A DNA stretch of 64,000 nt from Cubamyces lactineus (Eukaryota > Basidiomycota > Agaricomycetes > Polyporales > Polyporaceae). The DNA lies in contig JACDTU010000004.1 in NCBI GenBank assembly GCA_022376465.1, positions 1,736,001 through 1,800,000 on the forward strand. The letters run 5' to 3'. Shown here piece by piece: positions 9,521 to 20,008 of this stretch (position 1 is its first letter; every line of letters begins with the position of its first letter). Made by a program: the position numbers and the translations under genes. A model generated the notes under the pieces. That model did not search any database and was not told where the DNA came from. It was given only the letters and a program-made list of their open reading frames with translations.

Positions 9521-11472
9521 TCGTCATCGGCGCGTGCTACAAGCTTTCCGCACCTCGCACCCTCGATCGCCCTCGGACGGACCGCGATGCCGTCCGAGGC
9601 CCATCCATTACGCACCGACACCACATCGAGCCACCGCCTATGCCTTCCTCGTGCGACGACGTCGAAGACGATATCTCCACTCCCTCCTTCCGGGCGTCGT
9701 CCGCTCTTCCCTGCGAGCGCTCGCGCGCGCTATTCGCATCCCATAGACGCTGCCGCGCCGCGAGCAACCTCCTCGCCCGCGAGCCTGGCGCTCACGCCCG
9801 CCTGCGTCGGACGCTTGGCGTGATGCGGGGAAAAGAGGACGACGGTATTCCTTGACGGACGCGAACACACCGGGACACGCGGTGGGACTTGGTTTGGTGC
9901 TGTGCACCACGCAACGGGGTTCTTTCTCTCATCATTTATCATCAGCAGTCCCCCACCCATTCCCCTTCTGCTATCGCATGTTTGTACTTTTTGGCACTTT
10001 CTTCGGCGCGTCCGCGCGACTGGAGCATCTTCCGGGGTTGACATCTTCCGCCACATCCTTTGTCCTTCTCTTCTCGCGCAGACGTGGTGTGGCAGCGTGG
10101 GTGCGCTGCGCTATCGCGCTCTGCTGGGTCTTTGTCGCTCGACGCTCGTGACTGCGCTTCGGTTCGCTTCCTCCTCTGGTTTGAGCTAATATGGTCATGA
10201 CCATCATCTATTTTGTCCTATCATCATCATACGTATTCTCTCTATCGCCATCACTCGTCGTGTCTGTTTTCACTGTACCATCGCTGTCGCACCTTACCCA
10301 CCATCCGTAGTATATAGAGTACGCACACACTGTTTGTCCTAACTGGCTATTGTATCTGTCTAATGCAGCACCGTGGACGAAGACTGAGACCGAGCTACGA
10401 ACGTGTGCGGGCCGTGTGTCTTGAGTGGATTGCAACGGAGAGAGAAGGATCAGTGGGATGAGCGGAGGGGGAGGTCATGGGAGAAGCGGGAGCAGAGGGC
10501 GAGCACGGAAATGGGGAAGCAGGAAACGTCTGACTGAATACACATTGACCAAGGAACGTCAGCGATCGCGAGCCCTCTCTTCGGATATAGCACGCCGCTC
10601 GCGCACGTCCCCTCGCACAGACGCACTCCCCACCCCGGCCCTGCCTGCCTCGCCTGCCCGCCTGCTGCGCGTCATACATCTCGTACACCGGCCCTTGCCC
10701 TGCCACCGTGATATCAGGCCCCCCTTCCCACCGCGCCCCGACCGTGCTCTATTACATACAAGCACTGCACGCGCGACGTTCTTCAATACCGTTCCGTCGT
10801 CGCCCCCGCGCGCGTGCATCGCTGTCTCGCTCGCCTTCGGATTCTTCGCAGCGAGTACATGCAGCAGCCTCGGGGAAGCCGCTAGCGCTGGCCTGTGAGC
10901 TTCGCCCACGCGCGCGTCTTCCGACCGGACATCTCGTTCGAGTCCCGCGGATAGCAGCTCGTCCCCCCGCCCTTCCGCGGTCGTCTGACCTCGCCCACCT
11001 CGTTCCCCCTTTGCCCGCCTGCACACCCCCGATGTGTGCGCGTCTGTCGACGCCGCATCCGGGGCTCCCACATGTCGTCTCCCCGGTGCTTCCGCCTTCG
11101 CGAAACGCCCTCGGGGCTTCCCACTCAGATTTACAGAAGCCTTCCCTGCCCTGCGAGCCGCACCCGTGACCGTGCTTTATCTACGCTCCCACCGAGGCTG
11201 GTAATCAATTAACGACGCGAACCCGTTCATTCTCACCCGCGTGTCCTCGCACGCCCACGCGATCCGTGTCATCGATACAGAGAGAGTTTCGTTATATTGC
11301 GTGAAAGGACGTAAAAGATGCATTTGGGAATGATCGGCGCGCGACGAGAGAGGGAGACACAGTGTACAACAAGATGGGAAGGAACGAATGCTAACAGGAG
11401 GCGACGGACGCTGATAACACAGTAGAACACATTGGAACATCGATGGACTTCTGCATTCGTACAACCCCCCAC
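9521..11472. other. Intergenic region between CBM microprotein and eEF2
   Basis: The first part is 3' UTR of the CBM gene. ORFs at plus 10425-10898, plus 10708-11169 and minus 11071-10559 are Pro/Arg/Ser-rich, overlap one another and lack motifs, so I do not call them. The last 250 bp (11200-11472), with low-GC pyrimidine/purine runs, is probably eEF2 3' UTR. Confidence 0.4.
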
Positions 11473-14400
11473 TTAGAGCTTGTCGTAGTACGTGTCGAGA
11501 GGAGGAATCTCGGGCTGCAAACACGCATCGCACACACGACGTCAGCGACCGTATCAGACATTGATCGCAGCCAGCGAAACTAACCTTGAGACCCTTGCGC
11601 ACACGGATGTTCTTGACGAGCTCCTCGAGCTTGCTGCCCTTCTCCAGGGGCGCTGATGAAAAGTCGTTACGTCAGTGCCTCGTTTCGCGTTGCAAACTTT
11701 GCATTTCCACTTACAGCCGTTGAGCAACTCCCAGTGGTCGAACACGGACTGGGGGAACGCCTGGCCACCGGTCTGCGAACGGAGCTCGCCGTTGAAGCCG
11801 AACGACTCCATGACAGGCAGGTAGGCCTTGACCGTGAACATGGGCGTTCCGGGACGCTGCTCTTCGCTGAACACCTGGCCACGACGCTTGTTGAGCACGG
11901 AGTAGATACCACCGATCGCGTTCTCCGGGCACTGGATCTCGACTATATCGCGAGATCGTCAGAAGTCTTACTCGATGAGTCCCACATTGCATAGGCTTAC
12001 CGAGGTAGACGGGCTCCTGGAGAGCGGGGTCCGCGAGCAAGCACGCGGCGTAGCAGACACGACGGCACGTGGGGATGATCTGACCTCCACCACGGTGGAT
12101 GGCATCGGTGTGGAGCTGAAGGGAATAGACGTTTAGCTTCTCTTCCCTATAGGACAGGGCCTTCTGAGCTACTCACCGTGACATCGAGGATGTTTACGCG
12201 GACACCACGCATGTTCTCCTCAGCGCAGACACCCTCCTTGGTCGCCCACTGGAACGCAGCAACGCAAGAATCCTTGATTTCGTTGAGGTACTGCACACCC
12301 TTCGTAACATCGACGAGGACGTTGGGGCCAGTCGTGTCGGGACCGAAGCACCAGATCTTACGGGCGTCCGTGACGTCCCAGCCGAACTCGTCCGCGAGAA
12401 CACGAGCACGAATCTTGTAATCGTCACGAGCGTTGACCTTGCCGTTCTCGATGGCGAGCGAGAGCTCCTCCTCAAGGGGCTGCGCCTTAGCGTAGAGACG
12501 GTTGTGCTTGTTCTGAGACTTGGAGAGGGCGACAATCGAGGACTCAGCCCTGACGGTCTCACGGTAGGGGACGACGGGGTCGGAGATCTTGAGGGGAACA
12601 CCAGCGTGGTCCTCTTGGAGATCCTAACACGGATAGTGAGTGATCTGCACACATGCAGCATGTAGCGGAAAATCGCATACCTTCAAGCAAATCTCCAAGT
12701 GGAGCTCACCAGCACCGGCAACGATGTGCTCACCGTTCTCGGAAATCCACGCCTGGACACAGGGGTCGGACTTCGAGAGACGCTTGAGACCCTCGACAAG
12801 CTTGGGGAGATCCGCAGCGTTCTTCACCTCGACGGCGACCTGGACGACGGGCGAGACGGAGAACTTCATGACCTTCATGTTGTGCGCAGTCTCGGACGTG
12901 GTGAGGGTACCGCTCTTGAGCAGGAACTGGTCGATACCGACGAGACCGACGATGTTACCGGCCGGGCAGTCCTCAATGGGCTCGACGTAACGACCCATCA
13001 TGAGCACAGTGCGCTGCACCGACTTGACGAAGAGGTCGTCCTTCTTGCCGGGGACGTAGTTGGGGCCCTGGATACGGATCTTGGGGCCAGCACGGACGGT
13101 ACCGGAGAAGACACGACCGAAGGCGTAGAAGCGACCCTTGTCGGAAGTAGGCACCATCTTGGAGATGTAGCAGACGAGAGGGCCCTTGGGGTCACAGTCG
13201 CGGATACCGACGGCGGACTCGTCGTCCATGGGACCTTCGTAGAGAGTCTCGACACGGTAGCGCTGAGCGGTCGCGGGCGAGGGGAGGTTAATGACAATCA
13301 TCTCCAGGAGGGAGTCACCAGCGGGCAGGAACTTCCTCATGATGACCTTGAGGAGAGCCTTGCCCTCGAGGTCACGCTCATCCTGAGCGAGCTTGATGTC
13401 GAGCTTGTCGCACATCGTCGCAATGGCGTCCTTCTTGAAGTTCATGACGGCATCGAAGATACGGAAGATGGGGTCGAGAACGAACATGTTGAACGCACGC
13501 TCGAGGGGCTTGCCATCGGCGTCAACGCTCTTGGTCGACCACTTCTTGGTCGCGGGGTTGAAGAAGTTGTCACCCCAGAGCTTGGTCATCATCTTCTCCT
13601 TGTCGACACCGAACTTCTTGGAGTAGCGGGAAGCGAACTGACGGAGAGTGAAGCCCCATCCGTGAAGACCGGAACCGAAGGCAACGGTACCCTTCTCGGG
13701 GTAAACCTGGACGTCACCGAGCGCGGCATCGTTGTACGTGGAGATGATGACGTTCACGGACTCGATGGTACGAGAGAAGGACTGGAAGAGGTCCTCCTTG
13801 GAAACCTGGAGCTCAAGAAGAGCACGGTCGACCTTGTTGATGACAACGACGGGCTTGATACGCTCAGTAAGCGCCTGACGGAGCACGGTCTCGGTCTGGA
13901 CGCAAACACCCTCAACACAGTCGACGACGACGAGAGCACCGTCAGTGACACGGAGAGCGGCCGTGACCTCCGAGGAGAAGTCAACGTGTCCGGGGGAATC
14001 GATCAGGTTGATCAAGAACTCGGTACCTGGTGGCAAGCGGCGATTAATCAGATCCATGAGGCCTCCCGCTCGCTAAGATGAGTGCTCACCCTCGGTCTTC
14101 TGCTTAATGGCGGAGATGTCCTCCTTGTCGACCTCGAAGTACATTGAGATGGCCGTCGACTTGATCGTGATACCACGCTCCTTTTCATCATCTCGTGTAT
14201 CCGTAAAACGCATATCACCCGCTTTTGAGCTGGCGATGATACCGGCCTTCGAGACGAGAGAGTCGGTAAGGGTGGACTTGCCGTGGTCGACTGGGTAGGA
14301 GAGGAGGGGAGATAAGTCCCGACTCAACTCCTGAGAAAATGGGGGCACGTACCATGAGCAATGACACTCATGTTACGGATGTTGGTCGGGCGGTCCATAA

Positions 14401-14565
14401 GGGCCCGAATCTGGTCTGTATTGCGAGCACATCAGCCATCGATGTATGCGGGATGTGTATCTTTGAGTACTCACCGACGGTGAAGTTACTGCCATCCGCC
14501 GCGTAAAAATTGCGATGAGCACGGAGAGCGCATATCTACGCGAGAGGAAGCGATACTTACACCAT
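11473..14565 (-). CDS. EFT2: Translation elongation factor 2 (eEF2)
   Basis: Ten exons (14565-14561, 14488-14475, 14415-14353, 14290-14090, 14026-12681, 12623-12177, 12115-12001, 11942-11715, 11652-11585, 11514-11473) close to exactly 842 residues, the standard eEF2 length. G-domain motifs are AHVDHGKST (26-34), DSPGHVDF and NKVDRA. The switch peptide [15 protein letters not shown] is intact, and the diphthamide loop [12 protein letters not shown] places the modified His at 699. The C-terminus is [10 protein letters not shown]. It catalyses GTP-dependent ribosomal translocation in the cytosol. The first coding exon is only five bases (ATGGT) and the second is 14 bases. A CACGTG and two CCAAT boxes lie about 200 bp upstream. 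The stop-free antisense frame (plus 12699-14081) reflects strong codon bias. Confidence 0.98.
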
Positions 14566-15230
14566 GGTGACTACTTTTTACACAGAGAAAGAAGGAAAAA
14601 GGTGAGGGAGCACCGCACTGTCTGCGGTGTGAGGATCGAGAGGAAGGGAGAGTCGAGCAAGCTCGCCGGGGCTGCAGAACTCGACGTTAAGATGCGTGCA
14701 AACTTTTGCAGGCCCCACTGGTCCTGCTTATCGATCGCTTTAGGGCAGGCGGATTTCCATTTGGCACGTGCTACCAATCGGCTGCGAGCTCTTATTGGTC
14801 GGTAGCGCGTGTCGCTGGCCTGCCGCGCCGGGGCCGCGCTGTGGACTCTCAAGAACGTCGATGACTTCGCACTCTCGAACTACTCTCGGCTGCTCCAGGA
14901 CCAGAGGCCTCGTGTTACTCTGCTAGCGTGCGCTCGTCTATACACGATTCGCTCGATCTATCAACCTTGCGCTCACAGTGACTGTTGTGGCTTTGATGCC
15001 TGATACTGTTGCACCGCTGCAGTCATTCGCAATCATTTGTCGGATCCTCTGCATGTACACGGCCTGAGAATGACTCTGTCTGTGTCAGCCCCCTTTCTGC
15101 GGGTATGTCTGCTGCACTGGCACCGGGTTTGTCTGGGGGACTACATTTAGCGCGTAGAGCACACACATCAAGCGTATCGCAACCGAGAAACAGTCTGACT
15201 CTATCTCCACGAACCTTGACTCTGGCTGCC
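14566..15230. other. Divergent intergenic region, eEF2 / GNAT copy 1
   Basis: No gene recognised. It should hold both promoters, including the CCAAT/E-box group. A frame continuous with GNAT copy 1 is open from an ATG at 15102 and would add 43 residues; I treat it as leader because the tandem paralogue lacks it. Confidence 0.45.
14765..14798. promoter_or_regulatory. CACGTG plus inverted CCAAT pair upstream of eEF2
   Basis: CACGTG is at 14765-14770, CCAAT at 14774-14778 and ATTGG at 14794-14798, about 200-235 bp before the eEF2 start. Such E-box/CCAAT groups are common in fungal promoters of highly expressed genes. Function is inferred from motif and position only. Confidence 0.45.
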
Positions 15231-16026
15231 ATGTCCAAGCCACAATATCGCCCTTTGCAGCTTCACCACAAAACAGGGGAGCTTTTCCTACGTCTCCCTA
15301 GCCCTCATGACAGCATCATCATTACGCCGCCTCGCATGAGCGATGCAGAGGCGATCATCTCGTACATGAACGATCCCGCGCTCTATTACTGGCTGGAAGG
15401 CCCACCGTTCCCTTATTTGCCAGAGCACGCCGACTATTGGCTCAAGAAGGTGAAGGAGGGCACGGACGCCGCGATCGCAGAACTCGATCGTGCGAACGCA
15501 GAGCATCCAGACGGGCCGCCTGTGATCGTCTCTAGCTGCCCGGTGCGCTGCCTGAGAGAAGAGCGCGAAGACGGCTCGGACGTATTCTTGGGCGATATCA
15601 CTTTCATACGCGAAAGATGGCCAGATCTCGAAGACAAGGAGCTGAAGGAGAGCCTCGCGAAGCCCAACGCGGAAAGGCCCATCGGTCATCCAGACATCGT
15701 GTGGTGCATCGGTGGTGGGTAGTCGCTGTTTCCTGATCGTCGCCAGAACATTGTGACTGAACGCAACTGAAGATTACATTGCACCCTCTCACCATGGCAA
15801 GGGGATCATGACGGCCGCCATCAAAACTCTCATGCAAGAGTGGGCCATCCCTCGCATGGGCGTGCGGCAGATACGCGTAGAGACATTTACCGACAACATA
15901 GGAAGCCGACGCGTCTTTGAAAAGCTTGGGTTCGTGTACGAGAAGACGAACGCGCTCGAGAGCAGGTTCCTCAACTCGGGGAGGCGCATCGAGGGAATGG
16001 ACATTCTGTGGTGGAAAGCCGAGTGA
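15231..16026 (+). CDS. GNAT-family N-acetyltransferase, tandem copy 1
   Basis: Exons 15231-15714 and 15773-16026 (phase 1) give 245 residues. The start MSKPQYRPLQ aligns with the start of the neighbouring paralogue. The protein has the layout of small GNAT enzymes similar to RimJ: LPSPHDSIIITPPRMSDAEAIISYMND at the front, FLGDITF in the core, an acetyl-CoA-binding turn SHHGKGIM opening exon 2, and IRVETFTDNIGSRRVFEKLGF as the terminal Asn/Arg helix. The substrate is unknown; acetyl-CoA transfer to an amine is inferred from the fold. Copy 2 follows 362 bp downstream with the same intron position. Confidence 0.87.
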
Positions 16027-16388
16027 GAACGCATGACGGGCTTGCAGGCGAGCTTCGTAGCTTTGTGTATACGTGGAGGAATGGTGCAGCCGACAATTCA
16101 GAACGATGATGGTACTGATGCGAATTGCGAGGAACGCGAACGCAAGAGAGAGCTGCCCTGGTTAAGAAGATTGCCATGCTGGGTTCAGCCCTCTCTATCG
16201 GCTTGCTTAACAACAGATCGGGTACGGCTGCGAGCTGGTGTCAACGGTGCTTATGCTCGGCCCCGTCAGACAATAGGAAGGTTCTGTGCAGATTGTGGAC
16301 GAGGCAAGGGGACAGCTGGGACGGAGCTTGCGACCAGAATGGCTGAAATACCGAACTGAGGCGCGATCAAGGTGCCACTTCGTCAGCC
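16027..16388. other. Spacer between the tandem GNAT genes
   Basis: No gene or repeat seen. It should contain the terminator of copy 1 and the promoter of copy 2. Confidence 0.45.
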
Positions 16389-17224
16389 ATGCCTTTCTCC
16401 CAGTTCCACCCACTGCAGCGGCACCCACGGACGGGCGAGCCATACATTCGTCTACCCTCACCTTTCGAGCAAATCATTGTAACCCCTCCAAGACGAGAAG
16501 ACGTACCTCGTATCGTCTCTATCTTGAACGACTACTCGGTGAAGAGGTGGATTGACGGGCTGCCATTTCCGTACCTCGACTTACACGCGGAGGACTGGGT
16601 GGCGCAGACGAAGGAGAGGTCAGACGCGGTGCTGCGCGAGCTGCGCATGGCCGAGGAAGAGCAGCCATACGGACCGCCCGTGGCCGTGAATGGGTGCCCG
16701 GTGACTTGCCTGAGATGGACGAATGGCGATGGGACAGATGACTACCTCGGCGCGATCGAGTTCAGTCGGTGTAATTTCCCCGACGTGCGGGACAGGAAAG
16801 AGCAAGAACGTCTAGCGTGGAGGAACGAAAGCAGGAGGACTGGGGACCCAGAGATCGTATGGTGTATAGGCTGTGAGTGGCGTTCTTTCATCGTCACCGC
16901 GGCTCACCTATCATTCAAAATCACCCGAATGCACTTGCAGATTACCTGACCCCAGCACTGCACGGTCGCGGGATCATGAGTTGCGCGCTGCGCACGCTTA
17001 TATACACATGGGCAATACCACGGATGGGGGCGCGTCTCATGCGAGCGGAGACGATCATAGGCAACCGGGGCAGTATACGAGTACTGGAAAAGCTCAGGTT
17101 TCGAATCTGCGACACAGTCAGGATTCGGAAGATGACCAGTGCAGGAGAGCTGATAGAAGGCTTTTATGTACTGTGGTGGCAGATGACAGAAGGCGCTGCC
17201 GACGCCGGTGCGCCCGAGGCATAG
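16389..17224 (+). CDS. GNAT-family N-acetyltransferase, tandem copy 2
   Basis: Exons 16389-16872 and 16941-17224 give 255 residues. Exon 1 is 484 nt, exactly as in copy 1, and the intron interrupts the same codon position after the conserved WCIG. Shared blocks include HPLQRHPRTGEPYIRLPSP, GPPVAVNGCPVTCLRW and WAIPRMGARLMRAETIIGN. The acetyl-CoA turn reads ALHGRGIM, where copy 1 has SHHGKGIM. Copy 2 carries an extra Ala/Glu-rich tail (EGAADAGAPEA). The pair is a tandem duplication that has diverged considerably, so substrates may differ. Confidence 0.86.
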
Positions 17225-17234
17225 CCGGCAGTGC

Positions 17235-17294
17235 CAGCTGGAAAGAGGGCACTGGTTGATACGGCAGCTGGAAAGAGGGCATTGGTTGATACGG
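17235..17294. repeat. Two-copy 30-bp tandem repeat after GNAT copy 2
   Basis: The 30-base unit beginning CAGCTGGAAAGAGGGC occurs at 17235-17264 and again at 17265-17294 with one C/T difference. It lies 10 bp after the stop codon, so it is probably transcribed in the 3' UTR. Confidence 0.9.
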
Positions 17295-17772
17295 TTGGCT
17301 GCTGTAGCACTGGCAGCGGTTTCTGAATCATTTGACAAAAGATTGGATAAGCGGCGAACGCGGCAAGGACGTCTGGATATCCGCGACGTTAAACGTGCGG
17401 ATGAGGTGGGAGGGAGCGTAGTTTGTGGAAGGGGATGTGCGAGGCGGTGTTGGAATGTATCGCAGCACGTCGGCGGCGCAGTTGAGGATGCGGCATACGG
17501 GGCACGGACAAGAGGAGAGTGGATATGTTGTGGAGGCACGGTCAGATTATACCGGGCGCCTACGGGGGACTACGGTCGTCACGGACTGAGGGTGCTCCAG
17601 AGATCTTCCGCTTTGGGCTTGTCGGGCACAGCCTCCTTAGTCGAGCTGTGAACGGGCATAGGCTACTTACTTTCCTCCTCCCCACAGTCCCTCTCCATCT
17701 CTTCATCTTCCTCCTCCCCCTCAATCCCCCTTTCGTCTTCATCTGCGCCCATCGTCGTTATCTCCCCGTGCG
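17295..17772. other. Promoter/leader region of the PalI-like gene
   Basis: No gene recognised. A strongly pyrimidine-rich tract (about 17660-17760) directly before the ATG at 17773 looks like a fungal core promoter/leader. Confidence 0.45.
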
Positions 17773-19651
17773 ATGGGCCTCATTCGTCCTGCCACCCCGG
17801 GCTTCCTCGTCACCCTCATCGCAACCGGTCTACTGGCAGTGGTCTCATTTAACGTCCCTATCCTCAAGTCTGTCTTCTTCCTCAAGGCTTCCGTCTCTAT
17901 TGGCGGCAGCACCGAATCGGTCACCTTTGGAACACTGGGCTACTGCTTGACACTCCCAAACGGCACGACATGCTCTAAACCATCTGTAGGATACCAACTT
18001 GGTGAGTGTGTTCGGAAAGCATGTATCGCGCGTCTACAGCTATGTCCTCCTAGACGTGAACGCCCTTCTCGGTGACAACACTCCGATCAAAATCCCCAGT
18101 GTGCTGGTCAAATGGGTCACCTATGCCCTCGTTCTGCACATCGTCGCCCTCGTCCTCGCCGGCATCTCTTCCGTCTTCGGCCTTCTCGCCCATGTCCGTG
18201 AGATGTCTATGACCTACTGCAGCACATGTGTCTCAGGATTCTCTGCAACGGTCGCCATGGTCGCTTTCATATTCGATCTTGTGCTCTTCTACCTCACCAA
18301 GTCGCGCGTGAACAACGTTGAAGGCGGGCATGCGGAGATGGGTATCTCTATCTGGTTGACGCTCGCCGCCTTCCTCCTCCTCTTCTTCGCAGGGTGCTTC
18401 TATGGCCTCGGCAGATGTTGCATCAGACGTCGCCCTAGTCGCTTTGATAGAGACATGGAACGACCCTCACCGGACAACAACTACGCTGAGCAAATGCGTC
18501 TGGAGGCTGTCAAAGCCGAAGCGGACAGGAAAGCCCGACAGCTCGCCGGCAAGACCGAAGTTGGTCTCCCAGCGTTCCAGGAGCACGAGCGCCAGCCGTT
18601 GACTTCGAAATCCGAGGAGCAGTTCATCGAGGAAGGCGATCAGGTTGTACCTTACCACCCACAACAGCCATCCGGTGGAGCTGGTGTAGGTGCGGGAACT
18701 GCTGCGTATGCTCGGCAGGGTGGTCAGCCGCGGTACGCTGGAGGTTACGCTCAGGCCACGCCCGGAACGCGTGCTGTGGACGCATTCTACAACGCCCCTG
18801 CTCAACCACAAAGCACCTACCCTTCTCCAGCACGGCAAGGTAGCCAGCACACGCAAGGACCGTCCGGGTATGCAGACCCATACGCACTGCCAGCTGGTGC
18901 CGCGCCCGCTGCCGCTGCTGCGGGCGCGTCGTATCTGAGCACGAATGCACCGTATGGCCAGTACGGCCATCAGCAGCAGCCGACTACGGCTTCATCTTAC
19001 AACCATCCTGCCCGCGGAACTTCATGTACGTCTCTTTTTGACGCACCCATTGAGTATCGGCGCTTATGGTATGGAACAGACCATTCAGCAGTCTCGCACC
19101 AGCAGTATGCCACGGATTACAATAACACTGCACTTGCCGACCCTTTCGCTGCGCAAGCACCGGTGCCTCAGAGTGGCTACAACCCTGATAGCTACAATGC
19201 CACCGCGTACATGCACAACTCCGCGCCTTCTTCACCCCCAGTCAGCGGCGGTTCGGGCACGAACCCGTATCGTGCACCCGGACCGTACGTCCCGCCTCTC
19301 TCCCCTCCTGAACGCAACTACACCCTCGGCGGCGGCGGATACGGGTCAAATGTCGTTCCCGCCATGGATGGCTCTTCTGCGTACCCGCAGTACGGCCAGC
19401 CGTCTCCCGCGCCGAGCGCCCCGTCAACATACAGCGCCTCTACTGCGTACACCTCGACGAGCGCGCCCGCACCGATTAATACGTCTGCTGCGGCCCCTCC
19501 AATGCCGCAGCCAACGAGCCCGCGTGGACCAAGGGACCCGAACCCAGCACCGCTCGTTTCTTCGCCAATTCACGAAGAGGACGAGGAGGCGCCGCCAATG
19601 TACGACGCAGCAACTGCGCAACCACCGGGGCAGTGGGGCGCGAAGCACTAG
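17773..19651 (+). CDS. PalI/Rim9-family (SUR7-like) tetraspan membrane protein
   Basis: Exons 17773-18001, 18054-19025 and 19080-19651 give 590 residues. The first 240 residues carry four hydrophobic segments: FLVTLIATGLLAVVSF near the N-terminus, then YALVLHIVALVLAGISSVF, SATVAMVAFIFDLVLFY and ISIWLTLAAFLLLFFAGCFYG, ending at the RCCIRRRPSRFDRD juxtamembrane block. This is the PalI/Rim9 arrangement. Family members sit at the plasma membrane and assist the Pal/Rim ambient-pH pathway. The remaining 350 residues are a Tyr/Pro/Gln/Ser-rich disordered tail. The second intron (19026-19079) is 54 bp, a multiple of three without a stop, so retention would add 18 residues. I prefer splicing because it has GTACGT...ACAG ends. 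Confidence 0.83.
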
Positions 19652-20008
19652 TGCCTCGCGCAGGACTCTGCGATTGACTCTTGGGACTCATTGACTCTCA
19701 TGCTACGTCTCGTTCACTCCGCCCAGTATCACGATACCGCTCTTCCATCCTTTCGACGCTTTTTCCATGCCCTGCACAGCGCGCAGGGCAAGTGCACCAC
19801 GGACACACGCTTCTTTCACGCCCGCGCAGTACTATATGCCGTAATTATTCATCCGACCTTTGGGCCCCTCGTTCGTACTTGTGTATGGATGTACAACAGG
19901 ATGCACGTATTCTCCCCCTAGCTTGTTGTCGCGGCGGGCCACAACGATGATTGTTTTAGGATGAACTACGCTCACGGCTGTCTGCAGGTTCCTTGTCACC
20001 TTGGACCG
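19652..20008. other. Convergent 3' intergenic region
   Basis: The stops of the PalI-like gene (+) and agmatinase-like gene (-) face each other across 357 bp. No gene or structured RNA recognised. Confidence 0.45.

Noticed and set aside
10708..11169. 153-codon plus-strand ORF upstream of the eEF2 3' end
   Set aside because: Pro/Arg/Ser-rich with no motif, overlapped by open frames on the other strand.
12699..14081. 460-codon plus-strand ORF antisense to eEF2
   Set aside because: It mirrors the eEF2 coding exon. Strong codon bias removes antisense stops, and the translation (long runs of Leu, Asp, Glu, Val) has no family features.
15102..15230. N-terminal extension of GNAT copy 1 resembling a targeting sequence
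   Set aside because: The tandem paralogue begins at the equivalent of MSKPQ, and the extension lies in likely 5' UTR. It cannot be excluded without transcript data.
18945..19694. 249-codon plus-strand ORF in another frame of the PalI-like tail
   Set aside because: Arg/Pro/Thr-rich shadow of the true frame, which is continuous with the PalI membrane domain.
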